Assembly (NCBI RefSeq): GCF_009737085.1
Contig: NZ_WOVL01000013.1
Coordinates: forward strand, 100,697-164,696
Length of the DNA stretch: 64,000 nucleotides
From: Paenibacillus sp. NEAU-GSW1
GTDB lineage: Bacteria > Bacillota > Bacilli > Paenibacillales > Paenibacillaceae
Direction of reading: 5' to 3'
The position numbers and the translations under genes were made by a program. Shown piece after piece: positions 28,762 through 37,682 of this stretch; position 1 is the stretch's first letter; each line of letters begins with the position of its first letter. The notes below the pieces were generated by a model that made no database searches, had not been told where the DNA came from, and was given only the letters and a program-made list of their open reading frames with translations.

Positions 28762-28797
28762 AAAACCGCCGAATTTTAATTTTTTCGGCGGTTTTTT
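28762..28797 (+). terminator. metG terminator
   Basis: AAAACCGCCGAA (28762-28773) pairs with TTCGGCGGTTTT and a T-run follows to 28797. Confidence 0.9.
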
Positions 28798-28817
28798 GTT
28801 GCTCGGGAGGCGAATCC

Positions 28818-28949
28818 AAGGTACAAATGTACCTTAGCGCGTGTTGAATCAGCTGCTGATGGTGGTCTAAGGTACAACTGTACCTAAGACTGGCCAATCC
28901 AGCTGTCGCGCACGCGCAGGAGGCGGATCCGAAGTACAAATATACCTTC
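28818..28949. repeat. Three GGTACAAATGTACC-type palindromic repeats
   Basis: AAGGTACAAATGTACCTT (28818-28835), TAAGGTACAACTGTACCTAA (28868-28887) and GAAGTACAAATATACCTTC (28931-28949). Each is a palindrome of about 18-20 bp, with related flanks (GGAGGCGAATCC, GGAGGCGGATCC). Spaced about 50 and 62 bp, in the gap between metG and znuA. Confidence 0.75.
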
Positions 28950-28995
28950 CGCTGCGATGCATAGCTTGGAGCCAACAATTGAGAGAATAATGGTG

Positions 28996-29024
28996 TTGAC
29001 AGTCAGAACTCTCCTTCGTATAAT
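28996..29024 (+). promoter_or_regulatory. Sigma-A promoter of znuACB
   Basis: Perfect TTGACA (28996-29001), 17-nt spacer, perfect TATAAT (29019-29024). The strength implies tight repression, consistent with the adjacent Zur box. Confidence 0.9.
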
Positions 29025-29026
29025 TT

Positions 29027-29047
29027 AAATCGTAATAGTAACGATTA
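29027..29047 (+). promoter_or_regulatory. Zur box upstream of znuA
   Basis: AAATCGTAATAGTAACGATT (29027-29046) is a near-perfect palindrome and fits the Bacillus Zur box (TCGTAAT-N-ATTACGA). It begins 2 bp after the -10, so bound Zur would block initiation. Confidence 0.85.
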
Positions 29048-29079
29048 CTAACAAGCACATAGGAATGGAGACTTGCGAT

Positions 29080-30087
29080 ATGAATACTTTTATACGAATG
29101 AGACGATTGAGCGCATTTGCGCTATTGATTATTTTAGCGGCAACGGCAGCGGCGTGCGGCAGCAACTCCAGTAAGCTTGTCGAGAATAAGACAAATGTGG
29201 TTACCAGCTTTTATCCGCTTTATTATTTGGCATCGGAAATCGGCGGCGATTATACAAATGTCATTAATTTAATTCCAACCGGCGTTGAGCCGCATGACTG
29301 GACGCCGAAGAGCAAAGATCTCGATATCGCATCGAAAGCGCAATTATTTTTATACAATGGCGCCGGATTGGAAGGCTGGACGGAAGATTTCTTGGAAGGC
29401 TTGTCGAAGGACAGCAAGCTGATAACGGCGGAAATGAGCAAAGGCATTACGCTTATCCAAGGCAACCCAGAGAGCGAAGAAGAGCACGATGCGCACGAAG
29501 GCCATGAAGATAGCGAGGCTCATGACGAGCATAATGCTGACAGTGACGGTGATGAGCATGCTCTTGATGTCGATCCGCATGTGTGGGTTAGCCCGAAATC
29601 GATGCTCATCATGGCGGAAAACGTGAAAAGCAGCCTTGTTCAAGTCGATCCGTCCCACAAGGACAATTATGAAAACAACTACGAGGCGCTTCGAGACAAG
29701 CTGGAAGCTCTGGATGCGAAGTATACCGAAGCATTGTCGAATACGGCTAGAAAAGATATCGTCGTATCACACCAAGCGTTTGGTTACTTAGCGAGAGATT
29801 ACGGACTGAAGCAAACAGCGGTCATGGGCTTGTCGCCTGACGCGGAGCCAAGAGCGCAGGACTTGCTGCGAATTGCAAAGTTCGTCAAAGAGAATGATAT
29901 TCCATATATCTTTTTTGAAGAACTGGTTTCTCCGGAACTGGCGAATACGCTGGCTAGCGAGGCGGATGTCGAGACGCTGGTGCTTAACCCGGTGGAAGGT
30001 CTGACGCCTGAGCAAGAAAAAAACGGAGACAACCTTATTACAGTGATGGAAGCCAATTTGCAAAATTTGCTTAAGGCTTTACAATAG
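29080..30087 (+). CDS. znuA: Zinc ABC transporter substrate-binding lipoprotein
   Basis: 335 residues. Lipoprotein signal with a Cys after ATAAA at about 24. The cluster A-I binding-protein fold includes TSFYPLYYLASEIGGDY, a His-rich acidic loop (about 125-165, HDAHEGHEDSEAHDEH), then VDPHVWVSP, and HQAFGYLARDYGL. The His-rich loop and the upstream Zur box indicate zinc rather than manganese. ATG 29080 is chosen over 29065 for the cleaner signal peptide. First gene of znuACB. Confidence 0.92.
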   Translation: MNTFIRMRRLSAFALLIILAATAAACGSNSSKLVENKTNVVTSFYPLYYLASEIGGDYTNVINLIPTGVEPHDWTPKSKDLDIASKAQLFLYNGAGLEGWTEDFLEGLSKDSKLITAEMSKGITLIQGNPESEEEHDAHEGHEDSEAHDEHNADSDGDEHALDVDPHVWVSPKSMLIMAENVKSSLVQVDPSHKDNYENNYEALRDKLEALDAKYTEALSNTARKDIVVSHQAFGYLARDYGLKQTAVMGLSPDAEPRAQDLLRIAKFVKENDIPYIFFEELVSPELANTLASEADVETLVLNPVEGLTPEQEKNGDNLITVMEANLQNLLKALQ

Positions 30088-30178
30088 GGAGATAGGACGA
30101 ACTCGGACCGAGGGCCGGGTTTCTCTTTTTGTCTATAGATAAGTTTTCCGTTTACGTTTGGGAAAGAAGAGGTGCAAG

Positions 30179-31012
30179 ATGCTAACGAAACATGTACAAA
30201 CGGGCGGCGCCGAGGCGGCTGCTTGTCATCAAGATATAATTACGCTCGAGAAAGTAACCTTCTCCTACCAGCAGCAGCGTGTCATTACCGATCTCGATTT
30301 TTCCGTAAAAGAACGTGATTTCATCGGGCTGATCGGTTCGAACGGCGCTGGGAAAACGACGCTGCTTCGAATGATTGTAGGTCTGCTCAAGCCAGAGAGC
30401 GGCGTTATTCGCCTGTTCGGCGAGCCGGTGTCGCAATTCAAGGCCTGGGAGCGTATCGGTTATGTGCCGCAAAAAAATTCCTTTAATCCGTTGTTCCCCG
30501 CTACCGTAAAGGAAGTAGTTTTATCCGGCCTGTACGGGCGCAGTAAAATTTTCCGCCGCATAACAAAAAGCGATCAAATCAAATGCGAAGATGCGCTTCA
30601 TGCGATGAACATTGAAGATTTGGCGGCAAAACGAATCGGACAGCTTTCGGGCGGCCAGCAGCAGCGCGTGTTTCTTGCAAGAGCGCTCATTAATAATCCA
30701 TCCCTGCTTATCCTTGATGAACCGACGGTCGGTATCGATATTGAAACGCAGGAAGGTTTCTTCCATATGATCAAGCATATGCATCAGCATCATAACATTA
30801 CGTTTTTAATGGTGTCGCATGATATGGAAATGATTCGTTCCTACTTGGGTGAACAACCGGCGGCGGAGAGCGGCAAATTGAAATTTTACAAGAAGCATTC
30901 CCATGATTTGCAAAATTGTGTCGTAAATGATTTGACGCATAGCCTTAAAGGTTTGCGTCAGCAAATGGAGAGCAGGAAAGAGGTTGTTGCAGTTGGAGAT
31001 CATCACTACTGA
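30179..31012 (+). CDS. znuC: Zinc ABC transporter ATP-binding protein
   Basis: 277 residues: Walker A GSNGAGKTTLL, Q-loop near VPQKNSFN, signature LSGGQQQRVFLARAL, Walker B LLILDEPTVGID and switch His in MVSHD. The extended C-terminus is His-containing. It powers import of zinc bound by ZnuA. ATG 30179 follows GAAGAGGTG, preferred over an in-frame TTG at 30158. The 3' end overlaps znuB by 20 bp. Confidence 0.92.
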   Translation: MLTKHVQTGGAEAAACHQDIITLEKVTFSYQQQRVITDLDFSVKERDFIGLIGSNGAGKTTLLRMIVGLLKPESGVIRLFGEPVSQFKAWERIGYVPQKNSFNPLFPATVKEVVLSGLYGRSKIFRRITKSDQIKCEDALHAMNIEDLAAKRIGQLSGGQQQRVFLARALINNPSLLILDEPTVGIDIETQEGFFHMIKHMHQHHNITFLMVSHDMEMIRSYLGEQPAAESGKLKFYKKHSHDLQNCVVNDLTHSLKGLRQQMESRKEVVAVGDHHY

Positions 31013-31802
31013 ATTTTTTCAGCGCGCGCTGCTAGGAGGCATGATTATCGGGATAACAGCCCCGTTGATCGGCATTTTTCTGGTGCTGCGGCGGCTGTCT
31101 ATGATTGGCGATACGCTGTCGCATGTGTCGATCGCGGGCGTTGCGCTTGGCTTTCTCATTGGCGTTTATCCGGTAGCAATCGGGTTGCTGTTTGCTATCG
31201 CCGCATCATTTGCGATCGAGAAGCTGCGCAAGGCTTATAAGACGTATGCCGAGCTGTCGATTGCGATTATAATGTCGGGCGGCGTAGCGCTCGCGTCAAT
31301 CCTTTTTACTGTGGGAAAAGGCTTTAATATTAATGTAAACGGCTATCTGTTCGGCAGTATCCTTACGCTTGGTTCAGCCGACTTGATTACGATCGCCGTT
31401 GTAACGGTTGTTGTTCTCGTTGCAGTGTGGACACAGCTGAAAGAGCTGTTTTTGCTGACGTTTGACGAGGATGCGGCTGCTGTCAGCGGCTTGCCCGTCC
31501 GATTCTATAATGTTATGATTAGTGTGCTTACCGCACTTGTAATAAGCGCATCTATAAAAATTGTCGGCGCACTGCTCGTATCGGCTTTGCTTACGATCCC
31601 AGCGGCATGCAGCCTGATCATTGCCCGGAGCTTTCGCCAAAGCATCATTACGGTCGTCGTTATCGGCGAGCTTGCCGTTGTTGCCGGTTTATTGATTGCC
31701 GGAGTGTGGAACCTTGCGCCAGGCGGAACGATTGTATTGCTGCTCATCGTGATATTGCTCGCGCTCATGCTGTTGAAACGCGGAATGCGGACGGGCAATT
31801 AA
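30993..31802 (+). CDS. znuB: Zinc ABC transporter permease
   Basis: About 269 residues, eight or nine hydrophobic segments, ABC-3 family. Signatures: LGGMIIGITAPLIGIFLVLRR, MIGDTLSHVSIAGVALGF, and late VGALLVSALLTIPAACSLI. TTG 30993 is chosen because AAGAGG lies 9 nt before it; other TTG codons at 30984 and 30987 are closer to or overlap that site. Overlaps znuC, so translation is coupled. Confidence 0.92.
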   Translation: MEIITTEFFQRALLGGMIIGITAPLIGIFLVLRRLSMIGDTLSHVSIAGVALGFLIGVYPVAIGLLFAIAASFAIEKLRKAYKTYAELSIAIIMSGGVALASILFTVGKGFNINVNGYLFGSILTLGSADLITIAVVTVVVLVAVWTQLKELFLLTFDEDAAAVSGLPVRFYNVMISVLTALVISASIKIVGALLVSALLTIPAACSLIIARSFRQSIITVVVIGELAVVAGLLIAGVWNLAPGGTIVLLLIVILLALMLLKRGMRTGN

Positions 31803-31867
31803 ATAAGAGGCATTGTTTGCGGTGCGACAATAGACAGTGCCATACCATGCAATAGAGGTGTGTTTCA

Positions 31868-32584
31868 GTGACAGACATTAACATTTGGCTGGCGTTCGGC
31901 GCCGGCTTTGCTTCATTTATTTCACCCTGCTGCCTGCCATTATATCCGTCCTATTTATCTTACATAACCGGTATTTCCGTAAGCGATTTAAGACAGAATC
32001 AACATTCGGGCAAAATGAGGCTTCGTACGATGACTCATACGCTTTTTTTTATTCTCGGCTTTTGCACCGTTTATTACACGCTGGGCTACGGCTCAAACGT
32101 GTTCGCCGAGTTTTTCAGCGAGTATGCGGCCATCATTCGCCAGCTTTCCGCTATTTTGATCGTGCTGATGGGGCTTTTCCTCGTTGGCATTTTTCAGCCG
32201 CAAGTGCTGATGAAGGAACGTCGTTTTCGAATCGATCCGACGAAGAAATCGGGCTTTATCGGCTCGTTTATTTTTGGCATCGGCTTCTCGGCAGGCTGGA
32301 CGCCTTGCATCGGTCCTGCGCTCACAGCGATTCTTGCGCTTGCAGCATCCGAGCCGGGCACATGGTTCCAACTGACGACCGCTTACGCGCTAGGCTTCGC
32401 TATCCCGTTCTTTGCGCTCGCCTTTTTCCTCGGTTCGGCTCGTTGGCTGCTCAAATATTCGTCGCTCGTCATGAAGATCGGCGGAGGCATTATGATTCTG
32501 ATGGGCGTTTTACTGTTCACCGACCGTATGACAGCCATTACGATCTGGCTTAATCAGATTACGCCGGAGTGGCTGAAATTTTAA
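31868..32584 (+). CDS. ccdA: Cytochrome c biogenesis / thiol-disulfide protein CcdA
   Basis: 238 residues with six predicted membrane helices. The two redox Cys regions are FISPCCLPLYPSYLSYITG and SAGWTPCIGPALTAIL. CcdA carries reducing equivalents from the cytosol to extracytoplasmic thioredoxins, used for cytochrome c and in Bacillus for spore synthesis. It starts at GTG 31868 after GAGGTG. A second Cys (CC) sits next to the first redox Cys. Probably its own unit after znuB. Confidence 0.9.
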   Translation: MTDINIWLAFGAGFASFISPCCLPLYPSYLSYITGISVSDLRQNQHSGKMRLRTMTHTLFFILGFCTVYYTLGYGSNVFAEFFSEYAAIIRQLSAILIVLMGLFLVGIFQPQVLMKERRFRIDPTKKSGFIGSFIFGIGFSAGWTPCIGPALTAILALAASEPGTWFQLTTAYALGFAIPFFALAFFLGSARWLLKYSSLVMKIGGGIMILMGVLLFTDRMTAITIWLNQITPEWLKF

Positions 32585-32598
32585 TTCGGCTTTTGAAG

Positions 32599-32628
32599 TT
32601 GCAGTGCCGTTCGAATACAGTGTATGAT
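32599..32628 (+). promoter_or_regulatory. Promoter of mntR
   Basis: TTGCAG (32599-32604), 18-nt spacer, TATGAT (32623-32628). Sigma-A type. Confidence 0.6.
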
Positions 32629-32684
32629 ACTAGAAGCAACGCCGAGGAGACAAGGTGTAAGAAGCTTAGTTAGGGGGTTCTTCA

Positions 32685-33110
32685 TTGCCGACTCCGAGCA
32701 TGGAAGACTATTTGGAACGAATTTATAAGCTCATTGATGAGAAGGGATACGCTCGCGTATCGGATATTGCGGAAGGATTGGAAGTGCATCCGTCTTCCGT
32801 TACGAAGATGATTCAGAAGCTGGATAAAGACAATTATTTGATCTATGAGAAATACCGCGGGCTTGTTCTTACGAATAAGGGAAAGAAGATGGGGAAAAGG
32901 CTTGTCGACCGCCATCAACTGCTCGAATCGTTTCTGACGCTGATCGGCGTGCAGGAAGAGAACATTTATCGCGATGTTGAAGGCATTGAGCATCACTTGA
33001 GCTGGGATTCAATTACGTGCATTGAGACGCTTGTGGAATATTTCCGCCGTGATTCCGTTCGCATGGACGAGTTAAGAAGCATCCGCGACGAATTGGATAA
33101 TTCGGAATAG
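32685..33110 (+). CDS. mntR: Manganese-responsive regulator MntR (DtxR family)
   Basis: 141 residues. [40 protein letters not shown] and [20 protein letters not shown] form the DtxR winged helix; [10 protein letters not shown] contains metal ligands. Very close to B. subtilis MntR in length and motifs. Represses manganese uptake when Mn(II) is bound. TTG 32685 follows a TTAGGGGG site and gives the family's N-terminus. First gene of the block syntenic with B. subtilis. Confidence 0.95.
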   Translation: MPTPSMEDYLERIYKLIDEKGYARVSDIAEGLEVHPSSVTKMIQKLDKDNYLIYEKYRGLVLTNKGKKMGKRLVDRHQLLESFLTLIGVQEENIYRDVEGIEHHLSWDSITCIETLVEYFRRDSVRMDELRSIRDELDNSE

Positions 33111-33124
33111 CCCATATGAGAAAG

Positions 33125-33155
33125 AAAAAAGCCTGCCGGCGCGGCAGGCTTTTTT
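33125..33155. terminator. Bidirectional terminator mntR / small membrane gene
   Basis: AAAAAAGCCTGCC and GGCAGGCTTTTT with a GGCGC loop; T-runs on both strands. Confidence 0.9.
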
Positions 33156-33162
33156 GAATTGG

Positions 33163-33465
33163 TTAATGGTACTTCGGCGTATCGTCATCATCCTTGCCGC
33201 CGTCGATCACTCGAAAAGGAACGGTGCGCGACTTCGGCTTCTGACGAGGCTGCGTACGATTCTGTTTGACATAAGGCTGTTTTGAACGGGCATTCGATCC
33301 CCATTTGTTCGGCGGATATTTATAAAGCAGGAAGATCGCGCCTAAAACAATAAGGGGGATTAGAAACCCGCTCGGGTTTAACGAGAATCCGTAGAGCAGT
33401 CCGATGATGAACAAGACGATGACAACTACGGTTGAAGCATTCCATCCTCGCGGCCATTTGCCCAT
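33163..33465 (-). CDS. Small membrane protein, position of yqhP
   Basis: About 100 residues. Two hydrophobic helices (STVVVIVLFIIGLLYGFSL and SGFLIPLIVLGAIFLLY), then a basic C-terminal tail (KPKSRTVPFRVIDGG) likely in the cytosol. No catalytic motif. ATG 33465 is preferred; an in-frame GTG at 33474 lies too close to AGGTGG. Its place next to yqhQ matches B. subtilis yqhP, but I cannot confirm homology. Follows yqhQ on the same strand after 18 bp. Confidence 0.6.
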   Translation of the reverse strand: MGKWPRGWNASTVVVIVLFIIGLLYGFSLNPSGFLIPLIVLGAIFLLYKYPPNKWGSNARSKQPYVKQNRTQPRQKPKSRTVPFRVIDGGKDDDDTPKYH

Positions 33466-33483
33466 TATGCCCACCCACCTAAA

Positions 33484-34473
33484 TTAAGATTTACTGAGCT
33501 GCTGATCCAATTCGCGCATCCGGTTAAAGGAAGCGATCGATACAGCGACTTGATCGTCTTTCGGTTCTTTCGTTGTAAGCAGCTGAAGCCACAAGCCCGG
33601 GTAGCCGAGATAACGAAGCACCGGCACATCGCGAAGCGCATTCGTCCAGCGAAGCACCTCATATGAAAGGCCGAGAACAATCGGGAGAAGCAAAATGCGA
33701 ATATAAACGCGTTCCCAAATCGTTTCCCAATCAAAAATCGGCAGCGAGTAAATAATGACGCCTACGATAACTGTGAAAATAATGAAGCTGCTGCCGCAGC
33801 GATAATGAAGCCTGCTGTGCTTTTGCACGTTGCTGACCGTCAGTTCGTCGCCGGCTTCATAAGCGGTAATCACTTTGTGCTCCGCCCCGTGATATTGAAA
33901 CAGCCGTTTAATGATTGGCGTCATCGACATGAAATAGAGATAAGCCAGAAGGAGAATAATTTTAATAAGTCCCTCTAAAAGGTTATGCCCGACTTTATTC
34001 TCAAATACATGCTCGAACAGCACACTTTCAATCGCGGCGGGAGCTGCGGTGAAAATTAATTTGCCGAAAATAAACGACAGAACCCCGGCAACCGCAACGC
34101 CGAATATCATGCTCAAGCTCCATCCGGACTTTTCCTTCTTTGTTTCTTCAGCAATCGCAGCTGCTTCTTTCGGATTTTTAGCGGCCTCCTCGGCTGCTTC
34201 ATCTTCCGCATACGTTTCCATAGAGAAGTTCAAATGCTGCGAGCCTTTGGCACTGGACTCAATAATGCCGACAACACCGCGCACCAACGGAATCTTCTTT
34301 AGCTTTTGAACCCAATTGATCGTCGTTCTGGGCACTTCAAGATAAACGATTTCGTCGTTTTTACGTCTTACCGCTGTTACATTTACATGCTTTCCAGCAA
34401 ACATGACGCCTTCAATTACCGCTTGTCCGCCATAAATGCTTTTGGAGTTTTGAGACAAGAGACCCGTCACCAT
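33484..34473 (-). CDS. yqhQ: DUF1385 family membrane protein YqhQ
   Basis: 329 residues. Starts with the family signature YGGQAVIEGVMF and VTAVRRKNDEIVYLEV, followed by several membrane segments and the mid-protein motif YHGAEHKVITAYE (about 195), then RCGSSFIIFTV. The HGAEHK motif is invariant in DUF1385. Biochemical role unknown. Transcribed divergently from yqhR, as neighbours in B. subtilis. Confidence 0.9.
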   Translation of the reverse strand: MVTGLLSQNSKSIYGGQAVIEGVMFAGKHVNVTAVRRKNDEIVYLEVPRTTINWVQKLKKIPLVRGVVGIIESSAKGSQHLNFSMETYAEDEAAEEAAKNPKEAAAIAEETKKEKSGWSLSMIFGVAVAGVLSFIFGKLIFTAAPAAIESVLFEHVFENKVGHNLLEGLIKIILLLAYLYFMSMTPIIKRLFQYHGAEHKVITAYEAGDELTVSNVQKHSRLHYRCGSSFIIFTVIVGVIIYSLPIFDWETIWERVYIRILLLPIVLGLSYEVLRWTNALRDVPVLRYLGYPGLWLQLLTTKEPKDDQVAVSIASFNRMRELDQQLSKS

Positions 34474-34682
34474 CCTTAAGTTGCTTGCGCCGTCCTGGCA
34501 AACGCCGAACGCCGCTGTCTATGCTTTGTTTCTATTGTACTTGATATATGGTGTAAAAGCCACTGGACGCAGCGACGCGAAAGATAGCGGCAGCGTGAAA
34601 CGAAGATTCCAGATATGGCGGTTAGGTGAGTCTGGTTTTTCGCATAATAGAACCATTACACGAATGAAGCGAGGTTTAATCG

Positions 34683-35228
34683 ATGGCACAAAAAAGCACG
34701 GCGAATAACAGCAAAGGACCGCAAGTTAAAAAAAGGCGAGGCGATTATGACGATCCGGCAAACCATCATACGAACCCGTGGCTGTTTGAGCTGACGATCG
34801 GATTGTTTGCCGGATTATTCTGGGGCGTTGTACGGTGGCTTCTCTATGAAATCAATTTTACGGTCGAGCTTCCCGGGTTTCTGGTTGAGCCTTTTTTCCG
34901 CAACAGCTTTTTGAAGTCGCCTTGGGGCATCACAATCGGAATCAGCGGCTTTATTGTGTTTTCGATTATAGCCGCGCTGATTTACTATTTCTTGTTCGCC
35001 AAGCTTCGCGGACCATGGCCAGGCGTGCTTTACGGCTTATTATGGTGGGCCATTCTGTTTGTGTTTACCGGACCGATGCTGCAAATGACAAAGCCGATCA
35101 CGGAAGCGGGATGGAATACGTTGACGACCGAACTGTGCATTTTTATGCTGTGGGGGCTGTTTATCGGTTATTCGACCGCATTCGAATATACGGACGAGGC
35201 TTCTCGCGAGCCGATTGGCGCGCGTTAA
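34683..35228 (+). CDS. yqhR: Conserved membrane protein YqhR
   Basis: 181 residues with four predicted helices (FELTIGLFAGLFWGVVRWLL; ITIGISGFIVFSIIAALIYY; GLLWWAILFVF; LCIFMLWGLFIGYSTAFEY). Basic N-terminus. Identification rests on the family pattern and its place between yqhQ and aroQ, as in B. subtilis. Function unknown. ATG 34683 follows GAGG. Confidence 0.85.
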   Translation: MAQKSTANNSKGPQVKKRRGDYDDPANHHTNPWLFELTIGLFAGLFWGVVRWLLYEINFTVELPGFLVEPFFRNSFLKSPWGITIGISGFIVFSIIAALIYYFLFAKLRGPWPGVLYGLLWWAILFVFTGPMLQMTKPITEAGWNTLTTELCIFMLWGLFIGYSTAFEYTDEASREPIGAR

Positions 35229-35321
35229 ACAAGTTCGGCTTCTCAAGCGGCGGGCATTTGTGGTAAAATGTCTTGTGATCTTTGGCATTACGGCATAGTG
35301 TGCCGACTGGGAGGTGCGAAT

Positions 35322-35768
35322 TTGCTGAAAATCGTTGTGTTGAACGGACCGAATTTGAATATGCTTGGCGTCCGCGAGCCTGGCGTGTACGGAACGGAAA
35401 CGCTCCCTCAGATTGAAGAGAGGCTTCGGCATCAAGCTGCGGAGCTGGGTGTGGAGCTGGAGTTTTTCCAATCGAACCACGAAGGCGCGTTAATTGACCG
35501 GATACATAGCGCTTACGGAATAGCGGATGGCTTTCTCATCAACCCGGGAGCATTGACTCATTACAGCTACGCGCTTCGCGATGCGTTTAGTACGGTCGCA
35601 TTGCCGGTTGTCGAGGTGCATTTGTCGAATATTCATAAACGGGAAGCGTTCAGACATGTGTCGGTTATTGCCCCGGTTGCAGTCGGGCAAATTGCCGGCT
35701 TCGGCGGGCAAAGCTATGAGCTTGGACTGAGTGCGCTCGTCAGCAAGCTGAAGCAACAATCTGTTTAA
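35322..35768 (+). CDS. aroQ: 3-dehydroquinate dehydratase, type II
   Basis: 148 residues; third step of the shikimate pathway. Signature [20 protein letters not shown] at the N-terminus, [15 protein letters not shown], and the catalytic [19 protein letters not shown]. Final [17 protein letters not shown] is typical. TTG 35322 is chosen because GGGAGGTG sits 6-8 nt before it and the family starts there. Next to pepP as in B. subtilis (yqhS-yqhT). Confidence 0.95.
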   Translation: MLKIVVLNGPNLNMLGVREPGVYGTETLPQIEERLRHQAAELGVELEFFQSNHEGALIDRIHSAYGIADGFLINPGALTHYSYALRDAFSTVALPVVEVHLSNIHKREAFRHVSVIAPVAVGQIAGFGGQSYELGLSALVSKLKQQSV

Positions 35769-35881
35769 AGAAGGTTTGTTTCGCAAAGCTAAACGATGCT
35801 TTTAAAGTAAGTTTGCATGGCAAGCTTTTAAGCGTATGCTTCGAAGCAAGTTTTGCGCAGTAAACTTTTTAGAAGGGAGTT
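35769..35881 (+). repeat. Palindrome-rich gap between aroQ and pepP
   Basis: This 113-bp gap contains several overlapping AAGC/GCTT and AGTTTGC/GCAAGCT inverted repeats (for example AAGCGTATGCTTCGAAGC), repeated in slightly altered form, then AGAAGGGAGT before pepP. It might fold as RNA. No terminator T-run is evident. Confidence 0.4.
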
Positions 35882-36961
35882 ATGCGTATGGCCAATGCAA
35901 GAGTGGAACGGCTGCGGAAAGCGCTGGCTGATCAAGGCTTGGAAGCCATCATTATCGGAAGCGAGCATAATCGGGCTTATTTGAGCGGTTTTACGGGATC
36001 CTCGGGTATAGTTGTCATTACGCTGCAAGACAGCATTCTGCTGACCGATTTCCGGTATATGACGCAAGCTCCGCAGCAAGCGATCGGATTCCAGGTCGTT
36101 GAGCATGGGCCCAAAGCGATCGACAGCGTTCGAGATCTGTTGGCGTCGAAGGGCATTCGAGAGGCGGCTTTTGAACAGGAACAGGTATCCTACGGCGAAT
36201 TTGCCGCTTGGACAGCTGCGCTTGGCGGGATCAAGCTTAAACCGACATCGGGTCTCGTCGAAAATCTGCGTATGATCAAGGATGAGCAAGAACTTGCCGT
36301 CATGCAAGAAGCGGCCGATTTGGCGGACGCAGCTTTCTGGCATGTGCTGCCGCTGCTGCAACCCGGCACGGCGGAGAGAGACATCGCTCTGGAGCTTGAA
36401 CTGTTTATGCGCAAGGGCGGCGCTGCTTCATCATCGTTCGATACGATTGTCGCATCGGGTGAACGTTCCGCATTGCCGCATGGCGTTGCCAGCGACAAAC
36501 GGATCGGATACGGCGAGTTTGTCACGCTTGATTTTGGCGCTTATTACAAAGGATATTGCTCCGATCTGACCCGTACAGTCATCGTCGGCGAGCCGTCAGA
36601 CAAGCATCGGGAAATTTATGGCATTGTGCTGGAAGCGCAGCTGAACGGACTGGCGCAAATAAAGCCGGGCATGACCGGCAAGCAAGCCGACGCGCTTTGC
36701 AGAGACATTATCGCAAAGTACGGTTACGGCGATCAATTCGGACACAGCACCGGACACGGATTGGGAATGGAAGTTCATGAACAGCCTCGCTTGTCCAAAT
36801 TAAGCGATACGATTTTAACCCCTGGAATGACGGTAACGGTAGAGCCTGGCATCTATATCCCCGGCTTTGGCGGCGTACGGATCGAAGACGATATCGTTAT
36901 AACGGATTCCGGTATTAAAATATTAACCTCATCCCCGAAAGAGCTTCTTACTGTGGGTTAA
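35882..36961 (+). CDS. pepP: Xaa-Pro aminopeptidase/dipeptidase, M24 family (YqhT-like)
   Basis: 359 residues, cytosolic metallopeptidase that cleaves X-Pro bonds. The N-terminal creatinase-like domain (about 1-125) is followed by the pita-bread catalytic domain with ligands in TLDFGAYYKGYCSDLTRT, GHSTGHGLGMEVHE and TVEPGIYIPG plus IEDDIVIT. All five metal ligands appear intact. ATG 35882 after AGAAGGGAG; a second ATG 6 bp later is possible. Together with efp it forms the yqhT-efp pair, where Pro-peptide use and polyproline translation adjoin. Confidence 0.92.
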   Translation: MRMANARVERLRKALADQGLEAIIIGSEHNRAYLSGFTGSSGIVVITLQDSILLTDFRYMTQAPQQAIGFQVVEHGPKAIDSVRDLLASKGIREAAFEQEQVSYGEFAAWTAALGGIKLKPTSGLVENLRMIKDEQELAVMQEAADLADAAFWHVLPLLQPGTAERDIALELELFMRKGGAASSSFDTIVASGERSALPHGVASDKRIGYGEFVTLDFGAYYKGYCSDLTRTVIVGEPSDKHREIYGIVLEAQLNGLAQIKPGMTGKQADALCRDIIAKYGYGDQFGHSTGHGLGMEVHEQPRLSKLSDTILTPGMTVTVEPGIYIPGFGGVRIEDDIVITDSGIKILTSSPKELLTVG

Positions 36962-37000
36962 GGACTATTCCAAGCGAACGATATCAGGAGGGAATTTGCA

Positions 37001-37561
37001 GTGACTATTTCTGTAAACGATTTTAAAACAGGCTTGACCGTCGAAGTGGACGGCGATATTTTCTCGGTAACGGATTTCCAACACGTTAAACCGGGCAAAG
37101 GCGCGGCATTCGTGCGCTCCAAATTGAAAAACCTGCGCAACGGCAACGTTGTAGAGAAAACATTCCGTGCTGGCGAGAACATCGGCCGTGCGATCATCGA
37201 AAACCGCGCAGTGCAATACCTGTACAACTCCGGCGACGAGTATACATTCATGGATAACGAAACTTACGACCAATTTGCTCTTAACTACAAACAGCTGGAA
37301 TGGGAATTGAATTTCCTGAAAGAAAACATGACAGTTAATATTTCCAGCTATCAAGGTGAAATTATCGGTATTCAAATGCCGAACAGCGTTGATCTGAAAG
37401 TTGTTGAAACAGAGCCGGGCGTAAAAGGCAACACGGCTCAAGGCGCAACGAAAAACGCGAAGGTTGAAACGGGCCTGAACGTACAAGTTCCGCTGTTCAT
37501 CAATGAAGGCGACGTTCTTCTGATCGATACTCGCGAAGGCAAATACATTTCCCGCGCTTAG
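37001..37561 (+). CDS. efp: Elongation factor P
   Basis: 186 residues, standard for the family; relieves ribosome stalling at polyproline. N-terminal KOW-like domain with the tip KPGKGAAF carrying the modifiable Lys33, then two OB folds. The C-terminal signature around [20 protein letters not shown] is intact. GTG 37001 follows AGGAGGG. Lys33 corresponds to the residue modified in B. subtilis (5-aminopentanol) or E. coli (beta-lysine); no modification genes are visible here. Confidence 0.96.
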   Translation: MTISVNDFKTGLTVEVDGDIFSVTDFQHVKPGKGAAFVRSKLKNLRNGNVVEKTFRAGENIGRAIIENRAVQYLYNSGDEYTFMDNETYDQFALNYKQLEWELNFLKENMTVNISSYQGEIIGIQMPNSVDLKVVETEPGVKGNTAQGATKNAKVETGLNVQVPLFINEGDVLLIDTREGKYISRA

Positions 37562-37569
37562 CAGGAAAC

Positions 37570-37598
37570 AAAAAAACCGTCCTATGGGCGGTTTTTTT
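37570..37598 (+). terminator. efp terminator
   Basis: AAAAAACCGTCC-TATG-GGCGGTTTTTTT hairpin with T-run. Confidence 0.9.
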
Positions 37599-37630
37599 GC
37601 GTACGCATATACCCAGACATGCAGATGTTG

Positions 37631-37639
37631 TGCTATAAT
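37631..37639 (+). promoter_or_regulatory. Extended -10 promoter of lysC
   Basis: TGCTATAAT: a TGnTATAAT extended -10 at 37631-37639, 44 bp before the start codon. No clear -35. The short leader leaves no room for a lysine riboswitch. Confidence 0.55.
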
Positions 37640-37682
37640 ATTGTCTTGTATGTATATGTCAAGGTTGGGGAGTGAATCAGCT

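Noticed and set aside
30088..30178. Possible terminator between znuA and znuC
   Set aside because: AACTCGG/CCGGGTT is short with a G-U pair; it might reduce readthrough, but znuACB is expected to be one operon.
37600..37682. Lysine riboswitch before lysC
   Set aside because: Only about 80 bp separates the efp terminator from lysC, far too short for an L-box, and no motif is seen.
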